The translations under genes were made by a program, and so were the position numbers. A stretch of 64,000 nucleotides of DNA from Bradyrhizobium sp. CB82 (GTDB lineage: Bacteria; Pseudomonadota; Alphaproteobacteria; Rhizobiales; Xanthobacteraceae), in contig NZ_CP121650.1 in NCBI RefSeq assembly GCF_029714405.1, positions 2,981,001 through 3,045,000 of the forward strand. Reading direction: 5' to 3'. A model generated the notes under the pieces. It saw only the letters and a program-made list of their open reading frames with translations, ran no database searches and was not told where the DNA came from. Shown here piece after piece: positions 34,659 through 43,339 of this stretch (within the stretch, counting starts at the first letter, position 1; each line of letters begins with the position of its first letter).

Positions 34659-35555
34659 ATGTCTGACAGCAAATCATCTGCACACCGCCGTCGCTCCGAG
34701 CGCGATCAACTCGATCTATTCCGTGCGCTTCCCGGCGATCTTGCGCCGCGCGACGCACAGGACCTGATGGCTTATCCGTTCTTTTCGTTGGCGAAGTCCA
34801 AGCGGATCATGCCGATCGATTTCCACGTGGGAACGATCTCGATTCGTGTCGAAGCCGTGCCAGAACACGGCATGGCGACAATCTGGGATGCCGACGTCCT
34901 GATCTGGGCTGCTTCGCAGATTGTCGAAGCACGCGATGCCGGGCCGAAGACGTCCAGGCTGATGGCCGCAACGCCCTACGAGATCCTGACGTTCGTCGGC
35001 CGTGGCACCAGCGTGCGTGATTACGACCGCCTCAAGGCTGCGCTCGACCGGCTGCAGTCGACCACTGTAATGACATCAATCCGCCAGCCGACGGAACGCC
35101 GGCGGCATCGTTTCTCCTGGATCAATGAATGGAAAGAAACGGCAGACTTGCACGGCCAGCCCCGCGGGCTGGAGCTCATTCTGCCAGATTGGTTCTACAC
35201 CGGCGTCCTGAACGAAGCCCTCGTCCTTACTATCGACCGCGCGTATTTCGACCTCACGGGCGGGTTGGAGCGGTGGCTCTATCGCCTCGTGCGCAAGCAC
35301 GGTGGCCGCCAGGAAGGCGCCTCGAGCTTCGATATCGTGCACCTTCATGCGAAGTCCGGCAGCTTGTCGCCGCTCAAACATTTTGCGTACGACCTGCGCC
35401 AGATCGTTCGTTGCCAAACGCTGCCCGGTTACCAACTGGTCATCACGTGCGATCCAAGCGGCAGCGAGCGACTCAACTTTGCGCCCGCCCTCATCGATCC
35501 CTTTGCAGCACCACCGCGTGAGCGAGCCGTCCGTGAGCCGGGGGATAAGCTGTGA
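34659..35555 (+). CDS. repA: Replication initiator protein A (RepA/RPA family)
   Basis: A 298-residue initiator with the family pattern DLMAYPFFSLAKSKR, MATIWDADVLIWAASQIV and GRGTSVRDYDRLKAALDRL. It is coupled to the rdfS-like gene. Iteron-like repeats start nine bases after its stop, which fits an origin bound by the protein. Its presence suggests the excised circle can replicate, at least briefly. Confidence 0.88.
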   Translation: MSDSKSSAHRRRSERDQLDLFRALPGDLAPRDAQDLMAYPFFSLAKSKRIMPIDFHVGTISIRVEAVPEHGMATIWDADVLIWAASQIVEARDAGPKTSRLMAATPYEILTFVGRGTSVRDYDRLKAALDRLQSTTVMTSIRQPTERRRHRFSWINEWKETADLHGQPRGLELILPDWFYTGVLNEALVLTIDRAYFDLTGGLERWLYRLVRKHGGRQEGASSFDIVHLHAKSGSLSPLKHFAYDLRQIVRCQTLPGYQLVITCDPSGSERLNFAPALIDPFAAPPRERAVREPGDKL

Positions 35556-35563
35556 ATCAACTC

Positions 35564-35711
35564 GTGCTATCGGGGACCAAGACTATCGTGCCATCGGGGA
35601 CTGGGTCCTGGTGCTATCAGGAACCAAAATCCTGGCCAACACTTTGCTGCGCAAGCATTTCCTGCTCTCTTAACTTTCCTAACTTGGAATTCTTCGGATT
35701 CTTTCTAACGG
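35564..35711. repeat. Iterons and AT-rich segment, candidate replication origin
   Basis: Three related units with core GTGCTATCGGGGACC start near 35564, 35588 and 35611, spaced 24 and 23 bases. About 40 bases later an AT-rich stretch (TTAACTTTCCTAACTTGG and onward, 35671-35711) could be the unwinding element. This is the classical layout of an iteron origin next to its repA. Confidence 0.7.
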
Positions 35712-35996
35712 AACCGAACATCCCGCATGTCGGTGCACAAGGTCTCGCGAACGGGTGCGGGCCTTTGCGAGCCCGCTCCTCGATTAGCGAACTCGAGCCG
35801 CTCGCCTCCAGCTGGATCACGTGCAGATCCGCCTCTCGCCAGCGCCGACTTCCACGCGCAGTCAAACGCTGTGCAGGAGAGATAACACGAGGCTTTCCGT
35901 TGTCCCGGCCGACGCCAGAGCGGTTCATCGGCGCATCGAATGCATCTGCGATCTACGGCCTAGACCTCTATCCTCCTCGCGATATGGAGCTGCAAC
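35712..35996. other. Intergenic region between origin and DUF2840 gene
   Basis: No supported gene. In related elements a parA gene is often found here; none is present. A short frame spanning the iterons is a translation of repeat DNA and is not a gene. Confidence 0.45.
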
Positions 35997-36461
35997 ATGA
36001 ATGACGTCACGACCGTCGAGCTTATGTGGGTCGAAAAGCGGATCGAAAACCGGATCCGGTTCGGCCATCCAGTTCGCGAACAGATCGTTGATCGTCATCG
36101 GCGCGTCCTCTCATTCGTACCCGGCAGCATGTTCGCGTTCGTCCGTTGGACCTCCAACGACTTCGGTACAGTGCTCTCACGCGTCGATATTCTGCGCGCG
36201 GCGGAGCCTGGTCGACGCTACTCGACTGTCCCTTGGGTCAGTCCCGGCGGCGAGAGCCTGCTGCGATTGTCCGGCTGGCCGAAGGTCGAGCGCGTCCTGC
36301 AGCTCATCGACGCCGTCGAGGCGCTCGGAATCGATCCGGCTGACGTCGCTCCCGACTATTGGCATCACGTGCACAACCGTCTCTCCGTCAACGAGACGCC
36401 AAGAGGCTACACCCGCGCCCGTCACCAGGCGTGGCTGCATCGGCGGAGGGTAGGGTCATGA
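35997..36461 (+). CDS. DUF2840 family protein
   Basis: A 154-residue basic protein: TTVELMWVEKRIENRIRFG, then SMFAFVRWTSNDFGT and SGWPKVERVLQLIDAVEALG. No membrane segment is visible. The family is found almost only in rhizobial-type conjugative elements, always beside the TraF peptidase gene, with which it overlaps by four bases here. Function unknown, probably transfer-related. Confidence 0.82.
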   Translation: MNDVTTVELMWVEKRIENRIRFGHPVREQIVDRHRRVLSFVPGSMFAFVRWTSNDFGTVLSRVDILRAAEPGRRYSTVPWVSPGGESLLRLSGWPKVERVLQLIDAVEALGIDPADVAPDYWHHVHNRLSVNETPRGYTRARHQAWLHRRRVGS

Positions 36462-36967
36462 CCAACCGAATGTGCACCATCGCCATGAGTCTTGGAGCTC
36501 TAGCCCTTGTGCTCGCTACGATCGACGAGACTCCTCCTTCCTACATCTGGAACGTCTCAGAGAGCGTTCCGCTCGGTCTGTATCGTTTGCAACCCGCCAA
36601 GCAACTAACGGTCACTGAGCTCGTGGCAATTCAAACGCCGGAGCCGCTTGCGAGCTTTCTCGACTGGAACGGCTATCTGCCGACCGGCGTGCCCATGCTC
36701 AAGCGAGTCCTGGCATTGCCGGGACAGACCGTCTGCAGGAGCGGGCTCACAATCACGGTCGATAGCATCGAGATGGGGCAAGCCCGCGAACGCGATAGCC
36801 GCGGCCGGCCATTGCCAAGCTGGCAGGGGTGCCGCGTTATCGACGCCGGCGAGATCTTCGTCATGAATTGGCAGTCGGTCGACTCAATGGACGGTCGGTA
36901 TTTCGGGCCCATCCCCGCATCTGCGGTCATTGGCCATGCGCTTCCGATCTGGACCAAGGAGGAGTGA
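36458..36967 (+). CDS. traF: S26 family signal peptidase, conjugative transfer protein TraF
   Basis: A 169-residue membrane-anchored peptidase. An N-terminal helix (MSLGALALVLATI) is followed by the Ser motif SESVPLGLYRL and the Lys motif PMLKRVLALPGQTV, which form the catalytic dyad. A conserved acidic end motif DGRYFGPIP is present. TraF matures the TrbC pilin by cutting and cyclising it. ATG 36458 overlaps the DUF2840 stop. Confidence 0.88.
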   Translation: MTNRMCTIAMSLGALALVLATIDETPPSYIWNVSESVPLGLYRLQPAKQLTVTELVAIQTPEPLASFLDWNGYLPTGVPMLKRVLALPGQTVCRSGLTITVDSIEMGQARERDSRGRPLPSWQGCRVIDAGEIFVMNWQSVDSMDGRYFGPIPASAVIGHALPIWTKEE

Positions 36968-36969
36968 GC

Positions 36970-37236
36970 ATGCCGATCTCGCTTCGTTCAGTTGCACCTC
37001 TTCCGTCTTGCCGCTCGCGACAGCCTTTCCCCTTCTCGGGCAATTCCCCGAAGCCCAGCGTGTATAGCGGCGCTTCGGAGCCACGGCGAGGCCGCCACTT
37101 CTGTGCGATGTGCTGGGCAGCCGCGACTTCAGCCACACGACTCCCATCGCTCACAGTTGTAGTCGGCCTTATCGCCGCGTTGATGACAGTCGAATTGCCC
37201 TACGACAGCCGAAAACTTATCGGCTGCGCCTTCGCC
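36970..37236 (+). pseudogene. N-terminal part of lytic transglycosylase, out of frame with the catalytic part
   Basis: A frame starting two bases after traF encodes a basic leader and a membrane segment (LTVVVGLIAALMTVELP) as expected for the transglycosylase N-terminus. It does not connect in frame to the catalytic domain: a +1 shift between about 37187 and 37250 is needed. Either a mutation or a sequencing error has split the gene. Confidence 0.55.
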
Positions 37237-37270
37237 GGAGATCCTGCCAGTCGCCCCATACGCGCCATTT

Positions 37271-37864
37271 GTGACCGAGGCATCTCGCCGGTTTGCGATC
37301 CCGGAACACTGGATCCGCACCGTGATGAAAGTCGAAAGTGGCGGCAATGCGCAGGCGATATCGCCTCGGGGTGCGCTTGGCTTGATGCAGATCATGCCAG
37401 AGACCTGGGTCGAACTCAGCGTTCGCTACGAGTTCAGCTCCGATCCTTTTGATCCCCGTGAGAACATTTTGGCAGGGACGGCCTACCTACGCGAGATGCT
37501 CGACCGCTTCGGCTTAGAAGGGTTCCTTGCTGCCTACAACGCAGGCCCGGGCCGCTACGAGCAGCTCTTGGCAACAGGCCGTCGGCTGCCCGAAGAGACG
37601 TTGGTCTACGTCCGAACGATCCAATCGGAGATTGGAATCGAGCGCGGGCAATCCGGAGCTCCGCTTACCGTGCCCGCTGCTTCTCGGTTGCGAGACGCGC
37701 CCTCGGTGGGGCCGTCGACGAGTTCTTCCGCTGGCAATCGCTCGGCAACGATTGCACGACAGATTGGTCGCTCCGGGGAGATGCCCAACGCGGATGTGTC
37801 TGCGTTGATACCTCGTGCGACTGGCCTGTTTGTGCAGTTTTCAAGCGCGGGATCATCAAGATGA
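37271..37864 (+). CDS. Lytic transglycosylase catalytic domain protein
   Basis: A 197-residue reading from GTG. The SLT domain has its catalytic Glu in VMKVESGG, then SPRGALGLMQIMPETW and AYNAGPG. As it stands the protein lacks a signal or anchor, because the hydrophobic N-terminus lies in another frame upstream; coding-like sequence (APSPEILPVAPYAPF) extends above the GTG. In conjugation it opens peptidoglycan for the transfer channel. The exported form is probably lost unless the frames are rejoined. Confidence 0.8.
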   Translation: MTEASRRFAIPEHWIRTVMKVESGGNAQAISPRGALGLMQIMPETWVELSVRYEFSSDPFDPRENILAGTAYLREMLDRFGLEGFLAAYNAGPGRYEQLLATGRRLPEETLVYVRTIQSEIGIERGQSGAPLTVPAASRLRDAPSVGPSTSSSAGNRSATIARQIGRSGEMPNADVSALIPRATGLFVQFSSAGSSR

Positions 37865-38111
37865 TCGCACTCGCGCTCTGTCGGAGGTTGTCGAATGTTT
37901 TCGTACGTTCGGCAGTTGGATGGAGGACGTAGGGGATGGCCGACCGGGGATGGCAAGGGAAAAGGCCGGCCGTCGGTCCGGCCTATGTGGTTGGTTGGGT
38001 TCGAGGATTTGGTCATGCCGGCGGTGCCCTCTGCCGGCGCTTTTCGCAATTCATCGAACGAAATCAACCTTTCTCGCGCCAGACACCTACGCCAGGGCAA
38101 GGTTTCGTGTC

Positions 38112-39863
38112 GTGACGGCGCGCGACGACGACCTGCGCATTCGCCCCGGACGCATCCACCACGGCAACCGTGGGGCTAAGCGGCCCCAGACCTTCGTCGG
38201 TGAGGTGATGCGGTCCGCGAAGAAGGCGGGACACGTCGGCAACAGTTTCCGACCAAGCCAGGTGCGCAGCCGCTCTCAGTTCGGTCGTGGCCGACGCGCG
38301 GCGGTCTCGATCCGCCTGCGCTCGAATGCACGGCGCGTGGTGACGAAAGCACGCGTCGTGCGTCACAAGGGCTCGCGCTTTCGATCGGCGCCGCTGCCCA
38401 AGCACCTCGCGTATCTCAAGCGCGATGGCGTCACACGCGATGGCGAAGACCCCCGTATGTTTGACGCGGCCTCCGATGCGGCAGACGAGCGTGCCTTCGC
38501 CGAGCGCTGCGAAGATGATCGCCATCATTTCCGGTTCATCATTTCCCCGGAGGACGGGGCGGCGCTCGGTGACCTCAAAGCGTTCACGCGCGAGCTGATG
38601 CGCGACGTCGACAAAGATCTCGGAACCAGGCTCGACTGGATCGCGGTAGATCACTGGAATACGGACAACCCGCATGTCCACGTCCTCATCCGCGGGCGTG
38701 CTGACGACGGTCAGGACCTCGTGATCAGTCGCGAGTATATCAGCCGGGGCTTCCGTGATCGGGCGGCCGACCGAGTTACGCTCGAGCTGGGGCCGCGCAG
38801 CGAGCACGAGATTCGCACGAGCCTCGAACGAGAGGTGGATGCGGAGCGCTGGACCAGCCTCGACCGGGCGCTACGCGACGTCTCCGACGCGTCCGGCGGC
38901 GTAGCAGACCTTAGGCCGAGCCAAGATGTCAGAGATCCCGAACTACGCCGGCTCTTGATCGGCAGGGCCGCCAAGCTTGAGCGCCTCGGCCTGGCAGAGC
39001 CTGCCGGCCCCGCCTGTTGGACCCTGAAACCTGGTCTTGAACAGACACTTCGCCAGCTAGGCATGCGCGGTGACATCATCAAGACGATGCACCAGGCCTT
39101 GAGTGGTAACGGTCGCGAGCCAGACGTCGGCACCTTTGCCCTGCACGGCGAAGCGCCCAGCGATCCGATTCTCGGCCGCCTTGTCCAACGCGGGCTCGAC
39201 GATGAGCTTAAGGGGACCGCTTACGCGATCGTCGCCGGCATCGACGGACGCACGCACCACCTGCGCTTTGGCGATATCGACATGACCGGCGATGCGCCCG
39301 CCGGCGCCATCGTCGAGGCGCGCGTCTATGATGATGCGAATGGACGCCGGCGGGTATCGCTCGCCATCCGCTCGGATCTGTCCATCGAAGAGCAGGTGGC
39401 GGCGAACGGCAGCACCTGGCTCGATCGCCAGCTCCTTACCAAGGATCCGCCGCTCAGTCGCGCCGGTTTTGGTGCCGAGGTGCGGGAAGCAATGGAAGCG
39501 CGCACCGATCATCTCGTGGAGCAGGGGCTGGCCCGCCGGCAGGGACCGCGCGTGGTGTTCGCACGCGACTTGCTCGCGACGTTGCGGCGTCGGGAGTTGC
39601 AGGAGGCCGGAGCCAAGCTTGGGGCCGAAACGGGGCTTGACCACCGTTTGACTGCTGAGGGCGATTCTATTTCGGGCATCTACAGGCAACGAGTGACCCT
39701 CGCCTCGGGGCGCTTTGCCATGATCGATGATGGGCTCGGTTTTCAACTCGTGCCGTGGCGGCCAGCCCTGGAGCAGCATCTTGGAAAGCAGGTGACCGGC
39801 GTCATGATGCCAGGCGGCAGGATCGATTGGGATTTTGGTCGTAAGCGCGGACTAGGCCTCTAG
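38112..39863 (+). CDS. rlxS: Relaxase with DUF3363 domain (RlxS-type)
   Basis: A 583-residue relaxase from GTG 38112 (TARDDDLRIRPGRI). The HUH nuclease region shows HHFRFIISPEDG, then DWIAVDHWNTDNPHVHVLIR with the paired His ligands. A DUF3363 region fills the C-terminal half. Longer upstream readings look non-coding. The protein should nick oriT and pilot the strand. It is followed by traG, as in the R7A-type elements. Confidence 0.87.
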   Translation: MTARDDDLRIRPGRIHHGNRGAKRPQTFVGEVMRSAKKAGHVGNSFRPSQVRSRSQFGRGRRAAVSIRLRSNARRVVTKARVVRHKGSRFRSAPLPKHLAYLKRDGVTRDGEDPRMFDAASDAADERAFAERCEDDRHHFRFIISPEDGAALGDLKAFTRELMRDVDKDLGTRLDWIAVDHWNTDNPHVHVLIRGRADDGQDLVISREYISRGFRDRAADRVTLELGPRSEHEIRTSLEREVDAERWTSLDRALRDVSDASGGVADLRPSQDVRDPELRRLLIGRAAKLERLGLAEPAGPACWTLKPGLEQTLRQLGMRGDIIKTMHQALSGNGREPDVGTFALHGEAPSDPILGRLVQRGLDDELKGTAYAIVAGIDGRTHHLRFGDIDMTGDAPAGAIVEARVYDDANGRRRVSLAIRSDLSIEEQVAANGSTWLDRQLLTKDPPLSRAGFGAEVREAMEARTDHLVEQGLARRQGPRVVFARDLLATLRRRELQEAGAKLGAETGLDHRLTAEGDSISGIYRQRVTLASGRFAMIDDGLGFQLVPWRPALEQHLGKQVTGVMMPGGRIDWDFGRKRGLGL

Positions 39864-39974
39864 CGGTATAGACCGGATCCTGATCTGTCCGATTTCTGCG
39901 CGGGAACCGCACAACGCACCCTTGTGGGCTTCTTGTCCTTGATGTCGCGCGGATAGCCCTGCTGCATCCCGGCC

Positions 39975-41975
39975 ATGTCGACGACCAAAGTGCTTTGGGG
40001 CCAGATCACGCTTGTCCTTGCCATCGTGCTCATCACCACGTGGGCAGCGACGCAATGGGTTGCCTGGAGGCTCGGATTTCAGCCGCGACTTGGGTCCCCC
40101 TGGTTTGAGCTCGGCATGCCCATCTACCTTCCGCCCGCCTTCTTCTGGTGGTGGTACGCATACGATGCCTACGCCCCAAGAATCTTCGCCGAGGGGGCCT
40201 GCATCGCGGCGTCCGGCGGAGTGATCTCGATCATTGTCGCCTTCGGAATGTCGATCTGGCGCGCGAAGGAGGCGCAGACCGCAGCCACCTTTGGTTCGGC
40301 CCGATGGGCGCTGCAGAATGAAATCCGTAGCGCGCAGCTCTTGGGTCCAGACGGCGTCGTGCTCGGCCGGTTTGATCGCAACTACCTTCGACATGATGGA
40401 CCCGAGCACGTCCTCTGCTTCGCACCGACGCGGTCGGGCAAGGGCGTCGGCCTTGTGGTGCCGACGCTTCTGACATGGCCGGGCAGTTGCATTGTCCATG
40501 ACATCAAGGGCGAGAATTGGCATCTGACCTCCGGCTTCCGCGCCCGCCATGGAAAGGTGCTGCTGTTTGATCCCACCAACCGCAACTCGGCGGCCTACAA
40601 TCCCCTCCTGGAGGTCCGTCGCGGCGAGTGGGAAGTTCGGGACGTCCAAAACATCGCCGACGTGTTGGTCGATCCGGAAGGTGCCTTGGAACGGCGTAGC
40701 CATTGGGAGAAGACCAGTCATTCCCTGCTGGTCGGCGCGATCCTGCACGTCCTCTACGCCGAGCAGGACAAGACCCTGGCTGGCGTCGCAAAATTCCTGT
40801 CGGATCCCAAGCGCCCGATTGAGGCGACCTTGCGCGCGATGATGTCGGCGGCCCATCTTGGCGATGCCGGCGTTCATCCGGTGATCGCCTCCGCGGCTCG
40901 CGAGCTCCTGAACAAGAGCGAAAACGAACGCTCTGGCGTGCTTTCCACCGCGATGTCGTTTCTTGGGCTCTACCGCGATCCGGTTGTGGCGCAGGTCACG
41001 CGCCACAGCGACTGGCGGATCCGCGACCTGGTGGAGGCAGACCTGCCGACCACGCTCTATCTGGTGGTGCCACCCTCCGACATCAGCCGGACCAAGCCGC
41101 TGGTACGACTGATCCTCAATCAGATCGGCCGTCGCTTGACGGAAGATTTGAATGCCAAGGGGCGCCAGCATCGTGTGCTCTTGATGCTCGACGAGTTTCC
41201 GGCCCTTGGTAGGTTGGATTTCTTCGAGTCCGCACTCGCGTTCATGGCGGGCTACGGGCTCAAGAGCTTCTTGATCGCCCAGTCCCTCAACCAGATCGAG
41301 AAGGCCTATGGCCCGAACAATTCGATCCTGGACAACTGCCATGTTCGCGTGTCCTTCGCCACCAATGACGAACGGACCGCGCGGCGCGTGTCAGAGGCGC
41401 TGGGAACCGCGACCGAATTGCGCGCCATGAAGAACTATGCCGGACACAGGCTAAGCCCCTGGCTCGGTCACCTCATGGTGTCGCGGCAGGAGACGGCACG
41501 TCCGCTTCTGACGCCTGGCGAGGTGATGCAATTACCACCGGACGATGAATTGGTTCTGATTTCAGGGTGCCCCCCGATCCGCGCGAAGAAGGCGCGCTAT
41601 TACGAAGACCCGCGGTTTCGGGAGCGGGTGCTTCCGCCAGCCTCGTCAAGTGGGGTGGAGACCCATGTTCGGCCTCCAAAGGATGACTGGAGCAAATTGC
41701 CCCTGGCGGTCACCCCGCGCGACACGCAGAAGCCAAAGGTTCAAGAACAGCAAACTGGATCCATCGACGATCCCACCAATGGTGGCATCAGGCGGGAGCC
41801 GGAGCTTCCCGTGCATGAAGACGTGGTGCCAGAGCGGACTCCCGTGAAGACCGAGTTCGAATTCACCGATGAGGATTCCGATGATGACATCCAGCGTGCA
41901 GGTGAACTGCGCCGGGCGGTGGCAGGCGTAGCCCGCCAGGCGGCGATGGATCCCGATGATGGCCTTGATCTCTAA
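39975..41975 (+). CDS. traG: Conjugal transfer coupling protein TraG (VirD4 family)
   Basis: A 666-residue type IV coupling protein. Two N-terminal membrane helices (to about residue 90) precede the ATPase. Walker A is APTRSGKGVG near 151 and Walker B is VLLMLDEFPALG near 400. It is full length. It links the relaxase-DNA complex to the Trb channel. The next gene starts seven bases downstream. Confidence 0.94.
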   Translation: MSTTKVLWGQITLVLAIVLITTWAATQWVAWRLGFQPRLGSPWFELGMPIYLPPAFFWWWYAYDAYAPRIFAEGACIAASGGVISIIVAFGMSIWRAKEAQTAATFGSARWALQNEIRSAQLLGPDGVVLGRFDRNYLRHDGPEHVLCFAPTRSGKGVGLVVPTLLTWPGSCIVHDIKGENWHLTSGFRARHGKVLLFDPTNRNSAAYNPLLEVRRGEWEVRDVQNIADVLVDPEGALERRSHWEKTSHSLLVGAILHVLYAEQDKTLAGVAKFLSDPKRPIEATLRAMMSAAHLGDAGVHPVIASAARELLNKSENERSGVLSTAMSFLGLYRDPVVAQVTRHSDWRIRDLVEADLPTTLYLVVPPSDISRTKPLVRLILNQIGRRLTEDLNAKGRQHRVLLMLDEFPALGRLDFFESALAFMAGYGLKSFLIAQSLNQIEKAYGPNNSILDNCHVRVSFATNDERTARRVSEALGTATELRAMKNYAGHRLSPWLGHLMVSRQETARPLLTPGEVMQLPPDDELVLISGCPPIRAKKARYYEDPRFRERVLPPASSSGVETHVRPPKDDWSKLPLAVTPRDTQKPKVQEQQTGSIDDPTNGGIRREPELPVHEDVVPERTPVKTEFEFTDEDSDDDIQRAGELRRAVAGVARQAAMDPDDGLDL

Positions 41976-41981
41976 GGTGAA

Positions 41982-42422
41982 ATGATGCGGACCAAGCATA
42001 CATTTCGCCTGCCACCCGATCTCGCCAGCCAGTTGGCGGACTATGCCAACCGGAAGCGGGTGCCACAGGCCCTCGTTGTCGAATCGGCACTGTCATCATT
42101 CCTCTCCCCGGATGGTTCCGAGCGCATGGAAGCGGCCCTCGGCCGGCGGTTGGACCGGCTGACGCGCCAGGTCGAGCGTCTCGAGCGTCACGTGACAATT
42201 TCGAATGAAGCGCTGGCGTTGTTCGTCCGCTTCTGGCTGACGGCGACGCCGCCTTTGCCGGATACCGCACAACCTGCTGCGCAGGCCAAAGGCCGCGAGC
42301 GCTATGAAGGGTTCGTCGAAGCTTTGGGCCGCCGGCTCGCCCGAGGCCAGAGCCTCGCGCAGGAACTCATCTTGGACGTCGAGCCGCGCGTTCGGCCGGC
42401 CGACAAACCTGATCACGCCTGA
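41982..42422 (+). CDS. Ribbon-helix-helix (CopG-type) protein
   Basis: A 146-residue protein. The RHH motif (KHTFRLPPDLASQLADYANR) is at the N-terminus, followed by helices with a short coiled-coil-like stretch (RLDRLTRQVERLERHV). It lies between traG and trbB where such proteins are usual in rhizobial elements and may bind oriT or autoregulate the trb operon. Confidence 0.82.
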   Translation: MMRTKHTFRLPPDLASQLADYANRKRVPQALVVESALSSFLSPDGSERMEAALGRRLDRLTRQVERLERHVTISNEALALFVRFWLTATPPLPDTAQPAAQAKGRERYEGFVEALGRRLARGQSLAQELILDVEPRVRPADKPDHA

Positions 42423-42615
42423 TCGGTCTGCCGATTCTTTCTTTCGCTACGCCAGACTACGACATCGATGCCTGTGCGGTTGAAGCAAAAACGGGACTGC
42501 CCCTTCTGTCACCCTGCCGGCATTGAAGACGGCTTTCACGATGATCGGATATCGCCTCGCTGATCGCGAGCGCGAGCTGCACCGATCGATTCAGTTGCAC
42601 GGGGAGCGGGAGATC

Positions 42616-43281
42616 ATGACAACCGACAACGAACGACGTGGACAGGTCAACTTGAGTTTGGATCAGACTGAGGAGGCGAACGCCTCGTCGATCCCAAGTG
42701 AGACTCCCCGAACCAGAAGAGTCAGTGTTCAGCTCTCCGAGACGATTTTCGAGCGCTTGGAAGCTGCAACCGGCCAGCCGGGTGCCGGCAAGAGCATGGT
42801 CGTGGAGGAAGCTCTCGAACGTTTCCTGAGCCCGGCTCCGCCAGTGGAAGGCGTGGTTCACGAGGCCTTGCATCGGATCGGCGATCAGATTGAACGCCTG
42901 GAGAGCGAACTTGCGATCGTCGCCGAGACGGTCGCGTTGCACGCCCGTTATCACCTCACGGTGACGCCGCCGATGCCCCCATCGCAACAGCGCGATGCGT
43001 GTGTGCTGGGCTATCGGCGGTTCAAGGCCTTGGCCGAGCAGGTTGACCGGCGCGTGCGCTCTGGACAGCCGTTGATGCGGGAGACTATCGCCCGTCTCGG
43101 CGCGACCGAGCGCGCCGTCTCTCCGCCTGAGAGCGATGGGGAAGCCGCGCCCAGTCGTTCGGAAGATCAGAATGAGGTTCTCGCCGACGTCGAGCGAAAT
43201 GTGGAATCCGAGCAAACGGCTGCCGTCCAGGAGGACGGCAGCCACCCCAACTTTCGACATTTGCCAAACGCGTTGTGTTGA
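42616..43281 (+). CDS. Second ribbon-helix-helix-like protein
   Basis: A 221-residue protein with an RHH-like segment at about 37-75 (RRVSVQLSETIFERLEAATG). The helical part that follows (HRIGDQIERLESELAIVAET, then HARYHLTVTPPMP) is clearly similar to the preceding gene, so the two are diverged duplicates. An acidic C-terminal tail is extra. ATG 42616 follows GGAGCGGGAG; ATG 42523 is an alternative. Confidence 0.72.
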   Translation: MTTDNERRGQVNLSLDQTEEANASSIPSETPRTRRVSVQLSETIFERLEAATGQPGAGKSMVVEEALERFLSPAPPVEGVVHEALHRIGDQIERLESELAIVAETVALHARYHLTVTPPMPPSQQRDACVLGYRRFKALAEQVDRRVRSGQPLMRETIARLGATERAVSPPESDGEAAPSRSEDQNEVLADVERNVESEQTAAVQEDGSHPNFRHLPNALC

Positions 43282-43339
43282 CTCGGCTGAGGCGGCCGGA
43301 AGGAGGGCAGGCCAGATCCCGCTCGTCCGGTCTGCCGTA

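Noticed and set aside
35552..36004. Open frame of 150 residues after repA
   Set aside because: Its N-terminus is a translation of the iteron repeats and the rest is low-similarity Ser/Arg-rich sequence; the region is better explained as an origin.
39864..39974. Possible oriT nick site between relaxase and traG genes
   Set aside because: Only a short GATCCTGA-like match to IncP-type nick sequences is visible, with no convincing inverted repeat; too weak to call.
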